A stretch of 64,000 nt of DNA from Schistocerca nitens (Eukaryota; Arthropoda; Insecta; Orthoptera; Acrididae): positions 539,949,602-540,013,601 of the forward strand of contig NC_064616.1 of assembly GCF_023898315.1 (NCBI RefSeq), written 5' to 3'. Each line of letters opens with the position of its first letter. Within the stretch, counting starts at the first letter, position 1. The notes beneath the pieces were generated by a model that was not told the DNA's origin, made no database searches, and worked only from the letters and a program-made list of their open reading frames with translations. Shown in pieces: positions 34,293-45,174 of this stretch. The position numbers and the translations under genes were made by a program.

Positions 34293-37200
34293 TCTGCTTT
34301 TTAACTTAGTCTTTGCCATAAAATTTTTCACTTTACATTACTAGTATGCTTGTCAGATTTAGAATCTGTTAACATGCAACAATGTTTGAAGTTAAATATC
34401 CAGTCAAGAACCAAGAGAACTTATTGAAACAGAAATTACGAATACATTCTTATAGTGAACAGAGCGGCGTCACAATGTTATTGTGTGTGTACATTCTTGC
34501 TTGTTATTTCCACTATCACGTAACGACTATAAGGATCACATACTTAGAACATATACCGGCAACGCTAATGAGATTTTCATGCAACATTTTGGTTTACTTA
34601 AAAAAAAATTCTGGATTTCAAGTACTTTCTGTGAAATACCAGAGGACACAGTGGTTAGTTTATGTGACAGCTACACGATGTTATCACGACGCTACTAATG
34701 AGTGACAATTTACAATGTTGCTTTTGCAGTGTATCTGTTTTACATCTGCACAATTTTTCTGAATTCTTCTGGAAAGTGAAACATGTTTTAGTATTTAACT
34801 TTTGTGGTATAGCAACAATGAGACAGCCTTTTTCGTGGCACAACAATACGTTACAGTACAGTACTTTCTTCATCACAACAATAAGCGTAGTAACTACGAT
34901 ATCTATACACAAAGCATTTCACTTTTGTTTATCATGAGGTAAGTACATTGACTTCTGCAGAACTTAGCTTTCGGAGGACGATAACTACGACACTTCCACA
35001 GAGATTATGTTGTGACATGACACACAGTTTAGCGCTACAGGACACGTATTTGAGTGATTAATTTCGCACTTAAAACATTTATTTTTTTATGATATTTGAA
35101 GTACAATGATACAAGGGTTTTCCGTGATATATTTCATTCCATTGCTGTAATCTGAAACACCTGAGGGTATAATTACATTAATCCTCAGGGGGGTACACGC
35201 TTACTTTGTGTACCATGTGTGTGGCAACCACAAGGAACCCTAGCTAATATGGTATTTGCTTATACAACTTTACAGATCGGTACCATATTTCTCTAACACA
35301 CAAATTACACAGCTATCTGATCATGTAACTGAGAGATAAAGATTTTTTTTACTACATTAGTGACAGATGTTTACGTAATTACACAGTTGAATAACTTCAC
35401 ACGTATGAAATTGCATTTAGTTAGTACTTTGTGAACTGTTCATATTTTTTTGGAAGCATTGTGATACTATGAGAACTTTGAATGATGTATTTGGTATGGG
35501 ATCATGATTTTTGAAGTGCGTTTGAGGTAGATGACACTTTTGACATGAGCAGAGAATTTTTTTTAAGTTTTGATATTATTGGAGGAAGCTACGACGATTT
35601 TGAGAGTTGACTGAGGTGTTATGATGTTATTTTTACGACAACTATGTGTTTTATGTTGTTGCGGTATGTTTATGATCAATAAGCTGATGCTATATAAGGA
35701 ATGTGATTACGTGTTTATATGTATATGAATAATGAATAGAAGTTAGGGACTATGGTTTGTGAAAAAGGTTGTTGGAAACTAAGAATCGTACTTTAAGAGT
35801 TATGAAATGTGTGTAAATGCGTGAATGTATCACAATGACGGCGAAAATTTCTTGGACACTGTTATATTCATAGGATTTTGTTTCTACACATTTGCAACGT
35901 AAATTCTCGACCTGTGAAATTTTTATATGAGACTGTCACTGTAGCGGAAACTGCTGTCGTAAATATTTCCGTAAGAAAGTTAAGTGACCACCTGCACGTG
36001 CATCGTGGGCACACATCTGTGTCAGACACCTGGAGAACAAGCCATTAGGGTGTGCCTTTCCGGAAGCACAGGTAGAGAAAAAAAAAGAAAAAGGGAGGCC
36101 ATTATCCTCGCTATTGACATTCGTTTGTAGAAAGCATCGTAAATAGGACACGCTAATAATAACTTGGAAACATTCTTACATCTGCACACCTGATTAGGAC
36201 AAGTGTCTATCTACAAGAATTGAGAGAAATGCCATATGGCTTGCTTTATGTATTTATTTACTCATTTTGTTTAATATCTAGTTTCTAGCTGCACTGCAGC
36301 ACTGGTTAAAATAAAATTTTATAGATGTACTATTATAAATATTTTCTGTCTCCAGATCCAGTAAATAATAGTTTTGTGATATAGTTCCAAAAAATGAGGG
36401 AGCATAAAAAGACATTTCCCTTCACAGGAATTGCATAAACAATTTCTTTACGATTTGGTAACTTATCTGCTAGTGTAAGTTCTCGTGATGCATCACTCTA
36501 GTGTTAAGATGTGACGTAAGTTTTAAACATGGCCATTTTTACTGTAATATTTTTTCTGCTTGAGCTATGTCATGTTTAGGTATAAGTTGCTGCTGTTTGC
36601 CAGGCATAATGTTACTGAATTTGACTTTGTATTACGCTGTTTAGCCAGTTTTACTACTGATTTATTTTTCTTGTTTGCTGCGCATTGCCTCATATTAGTT
36701 GTAATGTTGAATTGCTTGGTAATTTAGATTTACTGTAGCTTGCTTTGCCAGCTTGAAATTTTTGTCATTGATGTTTGTGTTACTTGATTTGTTCTGCTGC
36801 ATTGCCTCGTCCCTTAGTTTAGCATCTGAGCTCAGTAGATTTAAGTTAGCTTAAGAGGGGGGTAGACTATATAAGAGAACAAGTTGTGATGAATTGGAAG
36901 AAATACATTGAAAATCTATAAGAAAATGGTTTGGCCAAAACAGTATTTTGAAAGAGGACATGAACCAAAAAAAGTAGGGTTTAGGGACAACAGGTTTAGG
37001 TAGGATTTTCTAGGAAATAAATGATGAAGTAAGATAATGGAAAATAAATAATGAGGTAAGAAATATGTGAACATATATATACAGAAAGCATGCTTGAATA
37101 GGATTTTTTTGGTGGAAACAAATGTGGAAATAAGACGAAAGATCTATGGAATGAAGTCTTGGGTTGGACTGCAGTACCAAAAGTTACACTGAAAACGAAC

Positions 37201-37890
37201 CCTGTCCTTTCCATTGTGTTATCCCACTATGTGTTTGTGTACCCCTGTGTATTTGTTTTCTTCCTGTCTCTGTGTAGTTTCATAGAATTTTTCTTCTTCT
37301 AATACTAAGCTACATTCACTATGATGAGGAATACTGTTATCCTCAAATATCATTGGCATTAATAATATGTTATTTAACTTGTAAATATGCTTAGACATTA
37401 TTTATTCTGTTTTGTTTTAATGCTCATGTGTGAAGTTGATGTTTCAAAATTTATTCTGATCTTTATGTATGTACTTATGTCATTATTTTTGTAACACTGA
37501 TGTATATGTTTATTTCTATTCTATTGTAAAACCTGTACTACAAATGTTATCTGTATTGTTATGTTCTTTAATGATGTATTTTGTACCTTTGTAATTGTAT
37601 TCTTCTGTTATAAAATTGTAATTGACACCAGTTCATCATATTATTAACTTGTAAGTTACATTTCACTGCACACGTTTCTGTTGGTCGTAGTATATGGACA
37701 ATATGTGAGAAGTAGGGACTGTTAGTGTTTGTATGTGTGTTAATAATTCAGCAAGGGACTGGATAACAGCATTGCTGGTTCTAAGGACAATTCCAAAAAC
37801 TTTGTGAGTGCACAAGTGGTGGTTATGGCCTTGCTATATTATCCGCAAGACCCTTCAATTGTGATTGTGCACCTGCACAGTCACAACGGA
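34293..37890 (+). other. Long non-coding 3' region of inner element
   Basis: Short frames only. Frame 34483-34698 (71 codons, with NANEIFMQHFGLLKKKFWIS) is the longest sensible one and I recognise no family; an envelope gene is not evident (no signal peptide followed by a furin site and C-terminal membrane segment). From about 36240 the sequence is T-rich with repeated TTTGTTTTGCTGC-like runs. Confidence 0.5.
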
Positions 37891-37904
37891 TGGCTGCTGG
37901 CCGT

Positions 37905-38100
37905 CTCTACGAGGACTACAGTGGGTCTACGTCGTTGCTGACTCACCAGTACCATAATCTCTACAACGACTACAGTGGGTCTACATCTTTGATGATCCAT
38001 CAGTACCATTATTTCTACAAGGACTGCAGTGGGTCTGCGCCTCTGGTGGCCCACCAATACCGTAATCTCTACCAGGACTACAGTGGGTCTGCTCTGTGAT
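37905..38100 (+). repeat. 54-bp tandem repeat (18 codons), about 3.6 copies
   Basis: Units start at 37905, 37959, 38013 and 38067, exactly 54 bp apart, each with CTACARKGACTRCAGTGGGT-type sequence. The + frame 37890-38099 stays open across all of them, giving an 18-residue repeat of the form LYxDYSGSxxLxxHQYxN. A degenerate further unit may follow to about 38170. Confidence 0.93.
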
Positions 38101-38487
38101 GACCTACCCACCAATACTCTTCAAAACTTCGACTGACTCTGTGGTGGGTTTGCTCTGTTGTGGCCCATTACCTGTCAGCATGTCAAGAGTCAGCACTGTC
38201 TTTCCGTTGGAAGGACAACGATACTTCTTCAAGACTGCATGGAAATCCACTACGTCTGTGTGCATTGTCTTTTACTGCTCAGTCTTTGAGAAAAACACTG
38301 CAATTCAACGACCAGGACTGTCTTTTTATGGACTGTGAGAAAATTTTAGCTTTTGACCAACATTGTATCAATAAGTGTGTGCATTTGATTTCTTTGTTAT
38401 TGTAATTGTGAAAAAAATTTTAACAAATATGTATTGGCCAGTGCCCAAAAAAATTTGTAAAATTTTTTGTGGGTAGCATGGGGGCTA

Positions 38488-39044
38488 TGTAAGTAGGTTG
38501 TTTAGGTTTTTTTTATTGGTAACGCCACCTCTGTATGAAAATCACTGGCTGTGCTGTGTGCAGTCTGTGGCAGCTTTGCATTGTTGTAATACTCGCCATT
38601 GTAGTGCTAGGCAGCTGGCTGTGAACAGCGCGTAGCGTTGCGCAGTTGGAGGTGAGCCGCCAGCAGTGGTGGATGTGGGGAGAGAGATGGCGGAGTTTTG
38701 AAATTTGTCATGAACTGCTATATTTATATATGATGATATCAAGGTAAATACATTGTTTGTTCTCTATTAATATCTTTCATTTGCTAACTATCCCTATCAG
38801 TAGTTAGTGCCTTCCATAGTTTGAATCTTTTATTTAGCTGGCAGTAGTGGCGCTTGCTGTATTGCAGTAGTGGGAGAAACGAAGATTATTGTGAGGTAAG
38901 TGATTTAGTGATTTGTGAAAGGTATAGTTTAATGTTAGTCAGGGCTATTCTTTTGTAGAGATTTTTGAAAGTCAGATTGCGTTGCGCTAAAAATATTGTG
39001 TTTCAGCTTAAGCACAGTCCTGTAAAATTGTTTAAAAGGTTTCA
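38488..39044 (+). repeat. 3' LTR of inner element
   Basis: Direct repeat of 30900-31448. It is preceded by a purine-rich GCATGGGGGC (38477-38485), the expected primer for plus-strand synthesis. It contains a small duplication AAGTGATTTAGTGATTTGTG near 38897 not present in the 5' LTR. Confidence 0.92.
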
Positions 39045-39100
39045 ATCTTCATCCTCCTTGTTCCATATAAATCAACAAAAATATGTGCTCCTTACTTACT

Positions 39101-39323
39101 TTACCTCTTATCCACCAAAACTCCAGTAATCAGCAGCTTCACATAATCTTAATACCTCAATAACACCTCTTACGTCGATACATATAAACCTTATCATCAA
39201 TATCGTTTACCTTACCTCTTGTCCACCAAATCTCCAATAATCATCAACTTCACACAATCCCAATACCTCAATAATACCTCTTCAATACGTCGATACATAT
39301 AAACCTTATCGCCAATATCATTT
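39101..39323. repeat. Two tandem ~111-bp units in the outer element
   Basis: TTACCTCTTATCCACCAAAA at 39101 and TTACCTCTTGTCCACCAAAT at 39212 begin two similar units, each ending in CGATACATATAAACCTTATC plus about 15 bp. They lie in the non-coding 3' region of the outer element, just right of the inner element. Confidence 0.88.
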
Positions 39324-39583
39324 CACTTCCATAACAACTCTTTCCTCTAGTCAGTCTTCTCGAACAAGTAAAGATAAAATCCTAGTGCAAACTTCAGTTA
39401 ATCATCCCATACAATCCGAAGACACAATGTCCACACACAACCTCTGTGTAATTCATCTGACCCAAATCTTCTAATCATTATGAATTATAAAATACCTTTT
39501 GGTTACCTTGTCCATCATTACGTAAAAGAAATGCATACATGACCTCTAACAGCCTTCAGTTTATATAACTTTCAGTAAGTAAG

Positions 39584-39696
39584 TATCAAGTAGTAGTGGC
39601 AATAGTGTATAACAGTCAATAATAGTTGTCAACGTCATAGTCATCATGTCAAGACCAATGTTTTCCAAGCCAAATCAAATGTACGGTTGCTGAACA
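39584..39696. repeat. 113-bp exact direct repeat, copy 2
   Basis: Partner of 30661-30773, with all 113 bases the same. Confidence 0.95.
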
Positions 39697-41063
39697 CAGT
39701 GTGTACACCACTTCAAGAAGCATGGTAAAACAGAAGCAAACATGTGGAGTATTTCTTATGTCAAGTGTCACTTGCTATTACAATTGCTCACGAAGAATGC
39801 AGTGTAATAACTGTCAATGGTCTAAACCTAGTGTTGGTATGTCATGTCGTTAGCTTGCTTCCTATTAGCATAAATTTATACAGCTTCCATAAAACCTCCA
39901 GCTCATGTGACTTCAATGAAGTTTCTTGTACCAATGTCGTTCGTAGAATTATAGCAATTCATTTTCTTATCTTAAAATATAAGGCACTGAGCGTAAGCAA
40001 AACGTGCAATAGCGAGTAAATATACCAGTAGAGAACAGAATGTTAACAAGTAGATGTAGCACAAACCCTATAACGAGGCTCTGGCAAGCGAACAATCTAT
40101 AATTAATACCATAGTGTGACCTAAACTCCATGTTCGTACACCGTATATCAGCATTTCTATATATCAAATTAAAGAGTAGTTACGACAACAAAACAGAAAT
40201 ATGTAAATATGCAATCCATACGCAAAGCAGCAAATATATATCTTACATAATAAACAGGTCATTAGCATCATATCAGCATAAGCAAATAAATGTTCATATG
40301 TAATCTTAATAAGTAAACATGAAGGCGCAAGCAGATAAATCACAAAATCTAACTTACATACATAACCATATCAGCACAACTAATCAGGTGACAAGTATAA
40401 TTTAAATAAATAAGCACAGCAGGCACATAATAAAAAAAAAAAAATGTGACATCAGTGAAAAAGCCGTGCAGCCAAGCGATGCATAATATACATAAGTAAC
40501 AACCCTGTTCATTAATCAATCATTGTCAAAATCAGTTAACACAAAGTATAAATCACGTAATCGCGTGCAGCAAATTACGTCTAAAGTACGTACCTAAGTG
40601 GAAATACGTTACCGGAAAAATAAACTCTAGTAACAGTTACCTTTTTAGTTTATTACTTTCTTCTTCGAAATTACATTCTTCCCGAAATTTTCTCGATAGC
40701 AAGACTTCTTAACGTCGGACACACACAGAATTTACCTGAAGTTCTTAAATATTTTATACAACCGTATCCTGAAAAATACTCAACGTTAATAACATAATTT
40801 ATCAAGTCACTATAGCTTTATACTGGATTTAATCAGAGAAATTAGACTGTGTATTTGTTTACGGCTGTCAGTGCATTCGCACTGAGCGCTCGATCAGCTG
40901 TAGGTACGCGTGAAGTAGGAAGTAATTGTTTGTAGTCAACGACTGCCTTGTGCGGCGCGCAGACTTGACTGTTCCTTTGAGTATGTGCCGCCGCCAGAAC
41001 ACGGCGCGGTATCCTTATATTCTCTGCATGTTTACGTATGACTGTTAGTTTCTAAAAAGTATA
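39697..41063 (-). other. Non-coding 3' region of the outer element
   Basis: AT-rich sequence with no recognisable gene. No envelope-like frame is seen after integrase on the minus strand. Confidence 0.5.
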
Positions 41064-41906
41064 TCATTCCACAAAAATTTTAACGTTCGATATATGATGT
41101 ATTCCCTTAGAGCGTAGAGATTTAAGAGTTTCTACTTCGACAGTGTTATCATGAATAATTTTTCGAACTCTATATGGACATTTATAAAGCAGAAAAAATT
41201 TGCGAGAGATGCCTTTTCCTTTGTGCGACAAACGGTGAGACTTAATTAACACCTTTTGACCAACTGTCAAGGTTTTTAAACGACCAGGACATTTAGCTGA
41301 TTTCTCTCTTCTAGTTGCCGCAGATGCAATATTTTGTAGAGCTAGGTTGACAACTTCAGAATGCCGCAGTTTCCGTGAAGGCGGAAAAGGAACGATTTCA
41401 GAAATGCGATTTGTCGGTGCTTTATTTTTTAATATCAATATAGGCGGTAAAGAAGTTGAATCATTAGGGAGTTCATTCAGAATGTTTTGAAAAATATGAA
41501 GATACTTATCCCACGTTCTGTGATTCTGATGACAATAAAGTCGACACAATTTATTGATTTCCTTTATCGATCTCTCTGAAGCGTTAGATTGAGGGTGAAA
41601 AAGTGAAATGAAAATTGGTTTAATCTTACGACGCCGTATAGTATGAAGCCAAATTTTAGAGCGAAACTCTGATCCATTATCTGATATAACACTATCAACA
41701 TGACCTACTTCTTTAAGAAAATGTATGATGAAAGCATTACATACTGAACGAGCTGTTGCTTTGCGTAAAGGTGTAAAACACATGTATTTTGATGTCAATT
41801 CAACTGCTACCAAAATGTACGTAAAAAAATTTGTAGAACGAACCACTGGACGGAACAAATCGACTGCAGCCATCTCCTTTAATATCGCTGGAATGATAGG
41901 AAACAA
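41064..41906 (-). pseudogene. Integrase core and C-terminal domain of outer element (long open frame)
   Basis: A 280-codon frame with the complete catalytic triad: AAVDLFRPV (Asp), VISDNGSEFRSK (Asp) and HPQSNASERSIKEINKLC (Glu). The segment LCRLYCHQNHRTWDKYL and the C-terminal KCPYRVRKIIHDNTVEVETL follow as usual for Ty3/gypsy integrases. The frame has no stop, so this piece decayed little. The start at 41906 is simply the first Met after a frame break; the zinc-binding part lies in the next frame (41992-42300). It joins the cDNA copy to host DNA. Confidence 0.93.
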
Positions 41907-41944
41907 CGGTGCTCTGTGAGAAATAGTTGGCGGCTTAGCCTTTT

Positions 41945-42300
41945 GACATAATATTCATTTGGCAAGAACAAATCGAATACGTTTTTCCATATTACTGAAG
42001 TAGTAATTTATGAAAGCATTTTCTAGGACCAAAGTGTGCATAACTGAAATGTGTATACCAAATCAATTTATGAACCCACTCATAAGGAATGCAAACTAAC
42101 CAAACAGAGTTGTCGACCGATTTTCGTTTAAAAAGAATATCATTGCGAACTAAATAATACTGTCTAATCGCATCGCTTTCCTTTCTCCTCCACTTCTCCT
42201 TAATGTCCTTCCAGATTGGATCCTGGTTTTGCTCCTTGGCGATGTCCTGGAGCGAAGATGAAATAAAATTTTCAAACGCAACACCTTGAATATACATCAA
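41945..42300 (-). pseudogene. Integrase N-terminal zinc-binding region of outer element
   Basis: Frame with DIAKEQNQDPIWKDIKEKW, LVRNDILFKRKSVDNS and WYTHFSYAHFGPRKCFHKLL, the His pair of the HHCC zinc site; the Cys pair would lie just after it, where the frame is broken near 41950-41990. Continuous in order with the core downstream and RNase H upstream. Confidence 0.85.
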
Positions 42301-42341
42301 ACAATAATTGTTTCATTAGCAGTCCTCCTCAGCACTTTGTT

Positions 42342-43262
42342 TCAAACCCATAGGTGCACGTGATAAAGCATCAGCAATAATATTTGAAGAACCCTGTATG
42401 TAAACAATACTAAAATCAAATCCTGTAGATACAGCGCCCATCGTGACAATCTTCCGTGTGTTAATTTTGTTGACATAAGAAATTCCAGAGCTCGATGATC
42501 GGTGTAAACCTTAGTATGCCTGCCATACAAAAATATGCGAAATTTTCTGAAAGCCCAAATAACAACCAAGGCTTCAAGTTCCGTAATCGAATAATTCTTT
42601 TCTGATTTAGAGAGAACACGACTTCCAAATGCAATAGTTTTCAGTACTACAACGCCGTTTTCTTCTATTTCTTGAAATAATTGTGCACCTAGGCTATTGT
42701 GTGATGAGTCCGTCGCCAAACAAAAATCTGTAGATAAATCCGGGTGTGAAAGAAGTGGAGCAGCTACTAAAGTATCACAAAGTTGTTCCAATTCTGATTG
42801 AGCTCCCTCATCGCAACACCAATTAGAATTCTTTCCAGATAGTTCACATAAACCAGGTGTGACCAAATTGTCCAATCTAACAAAGTGTCTAAGAAAATTA
42901 CAGACACCAAGGAAACTACGAACATCACGTTTTGTAGTAGGAGCAGTATAATTACGTATAGCGTCTAGTTTCTCTGGATCAGGAAGAATACCTTCTGTAG
43001 AAATAATATGACCAAGAAATTTCACCTGAGAACGACCAAATTCAGATTTTTCCAAGTTTACTGTAATGCCAACTCTTATAAAAATACGTAATAATGATTC
43101 CGAAATGTTGTTATGCTCACTGCAAGAACGTTTAGCAATAAGAATATCGTCAACATATGAAGTAATATTGTTACGAAGATAAACAGGTAAAATTTTGTTT
43201 AAACTACGAATGAATGCTGCTGAAGATACAGTACGTCCAAACGGTAATTTCCGAAATCACTT
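42342..43262 (-). pseudogene. RT palm end, thumb and RNase H of outer element
   Basis: From 43250 down: AAFIRSLNKILPVYL, the RT active site SYVDDILIAK near 43150, then VNLEKSEFGRSQVKFLGHII and the thumb region RDVRSFLGVCNFLRHFVR. RNase H follows: FCLATDSSHNSLGAQLFQE (first Asp), SITELEALVVIWAFRKF (Glu) and YTDHRALEFL (second Asp), all catalytic residues kept. The frame 42342-43055 goes astray after GRLSRWALYLQ (frameshift near 42430). RT sequence before AAFIRSL is missing: a deletion junction lies near 43262, and gag-like sequence lies on its other side. Confidence 0.92.
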
Positions 43263-43275
43263 TTGGGTAAAATAG

Positions 43276-44884
43276 TCATATCCGCTTATTATTTACCGAC
43301 TTTCTAGATAGAATGATAGTTGAAGAGTTGTTTTGATAGATAGAAAGAATAGTAAAAGAGTAGGCAGAGGTGCAGAAAACAAAAACGGAAAAAGCACCAC
43401 TACAGCTCGGGGTCCTGTGCACGCTGCGGCACACATTGACATAGTGTAGCGAATCCCCTGAGGACTTAAATAGCCGCACATAATTTCCAGTTTGTGACTT
43501 AGTGGCCAATTTGGTGGAAGTACGTACATATATTGATCTAACCATGAACATGGATGTATGTTATTCTTAGAATTGCGAAAGATCTAAAATTTCCGAACAG
43601 TTAAAAAGTATTTATAGTCAAAGTTATAGCCTCGTGGGGACAAAGACCTACCGCGTCTGTCCCAGTCCGAAAGTTGATTATTATCAAGTTCGCGCGCATG
43701 GCGCTCTCTTGTTGCATCTCGTAAATGAAATAAATTATTTTCTTCAAAACCCGCTGCTATCGGTGATTCCAAATTTCTTCTACTGTCTTTTCCTACGATT
43801 TGGCTTTCAATTTGTTTGACTTGCTTTCGTAACGCCTCAAATTCCCTTTTAACGCGTTCATTAAAATTTCCCTGATTTTCAACATGTTTATTTATGTTCT
43901 GGTACTCTTCGGTTTCTGAAAATTGCAATTTAGCTGTATCATCTGAATCTCTGTCCCCATTTAAACTAAGACTTGTCAATTTATCTGAAATCTCCTCAAA
44001 TCTTTCCGATAAGTCACCTATTTACGTCTTCCGTAAGTGTCGCGACTCGGGTTTCAGTATTGACACATTTAGTAGTTAACTATTCATATTCTTGTGTTAG
44101 GTTATTTATTCTTTCATTTGGTACGGATTCCTCGATTCGTTCCAATATTTCTTCCTTATCGTGCGCACGTTGTAAATTTAACTCTGAAAATTTTTTTACT
44201 ATCACGCGATCTCTTTCTTCCTGTTCTCTCTCCTCTTCCTTTTGTCTGATTTCTATTGTGAGCATTCAAAATCGGTTGTACTTCTTCTCTAATTTCTGTC
44301 TTTGATTCATCTTTCGTGTTTTTAAAGCATGTCCCTATTCGTGAGTCTAACCGTATTTCCATTGTTCCCATATCAGTTTCTGACCGTGTTGCCAAAGTTC
44401 CCATCTCTGTTTTTAATTCAGATCCTAACTGTGATCCCTGTAAGTCTAACCGTGTTTCCATTGTTCCCATCTCAGTTTTAATTGTACATATTTGTGATCC
44501 TAACCGTGTTGCCAATGTTCCCATAGCAGTTTCTAACCGTGATCCCAAATTTAATATTGCACTTATCAACTGCTCCATATTAACTGGTTCGAAATTCTTT
44601 TCGCCCCTAACATTTCCCCTAAAACTAACTTCCTTAGTCATAGCAGTAAAGCTATCTGTGTTCGATACTGTTCCAGGATCTTCTGTCGTTAATCTCGTAT
44701 TCTGAAAACTTTTTGATTGTGAAAAATTTTGAACTGGTTCCGGACTATTTTCTCTGATTACTAAATTGTTTTCTACTTCATTATTCATCCTACTGTTCTC
44801 CTGTGTTGGCGAGTTCGCCATGTTAACAATTTCGTCATTCTGACTATCCATAATTTTTGCCTTTTTCATCGATCGCGTAATCAT
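43276..44884 (-). pseudogene. gag of outer element: repeated coiled coil and start of capsid (truncated)
   Basis: Frame from 44884: MITRSMKKAKIMDSQNDEIV, acidic linker, then repeated units such as TEMGTMETRLDLQGSQLGSE and MGTLATRSETDMGTMEIRLD (44330-44560). After a frameshift near 44250 the frames 44080-44265 and 43584-43979 continue with a charged coiled coil and with SPRGYNFDYKYFLTVRKF, the capsid start also present in the inner element. Further on are LPPNWPLSHKLEIMCGYL (43529-43460) and then unrelated sequence; the rest of capsid and the protease are deleted. Shared capsid spelling shows inner and outer elements are related families. Confidence 0.85.
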
Positions 44885-45154
44885 TTACAAAACATACAAA
44901 ACTCGTCACTGTACGAAAATTACACACAATATTACACTTTATCACCAACAATACCATTCATACGAAATGCTTCCCGACAAACACGATTGCACAAAATTGT
45001 CAAACCGGTATACGACTCATCAAAAATTAAATTCTGCAATAATACCATTAGAAGAATAACAAGATGCAATATAGACTACAATTACTAAACTACAAATTAC
45101 TACAATAATACTACTGTCTGCTATTTTTACTATCAGAAGATTCCAAGGGACGAT

Positions 45155-45174
45155 CCGAAGCAGCGGTCGCCACG
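45155..45174 (-). promoter_or_regulatory. Primer-binding-like site of outer element
   Basis: Directly inside the 5' LTR, the minus strand reads CGTGGCGACCGCTGCTTCGG. The TGG start 2 nt from the LTR end is expected for a site pairing with the CCA end of a tRNA. I do not name the tRNA. Confidence 0.65.

Larger units (their letters stand above)
30900..39044 (+). mobile_element. Inner gag-only Ty3/gypsy-type LTR retrotransposon, + strand
   Basis: LTRs at 30900-31448 and 38488-39044 start TGTAAGTAGGTTGTTTAGG and end near GTTTCA; ATCT stands outside both (30896-30899 and 39045-39048). The interior holds a broken but long gag (31740-34097) and only the last 41 codons of integrase (34167-34289); protease, RT, RNase H and the integrase core are absent. 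About 4.2 kb of largely non-coding sequence follows up to the purine-rich GCATGGGGGC before the 3' LTR. It must have depended on an autonomous relative. It inserted into the 3' part of the outer element in opposite orientation. Confidence 0.93.

Noticed and set aside
37881..38114. Minus-strand frame across the 54-bp repeats
   Set aside because: A 54-bp period keeps several frames open; the + strand follows the element's sense. Neither is proven to be coding.
34293..38487. Envelope gene in the inner element
   Set aside because: No frame of sufficient length with signal peptide, cleavage site and membrane anchor; frames are short and T-rich.
44316..44705. 129-codon + strand frame with repeated units
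   Set aside because: Antisense shadow of the repeated gag of the outer element.
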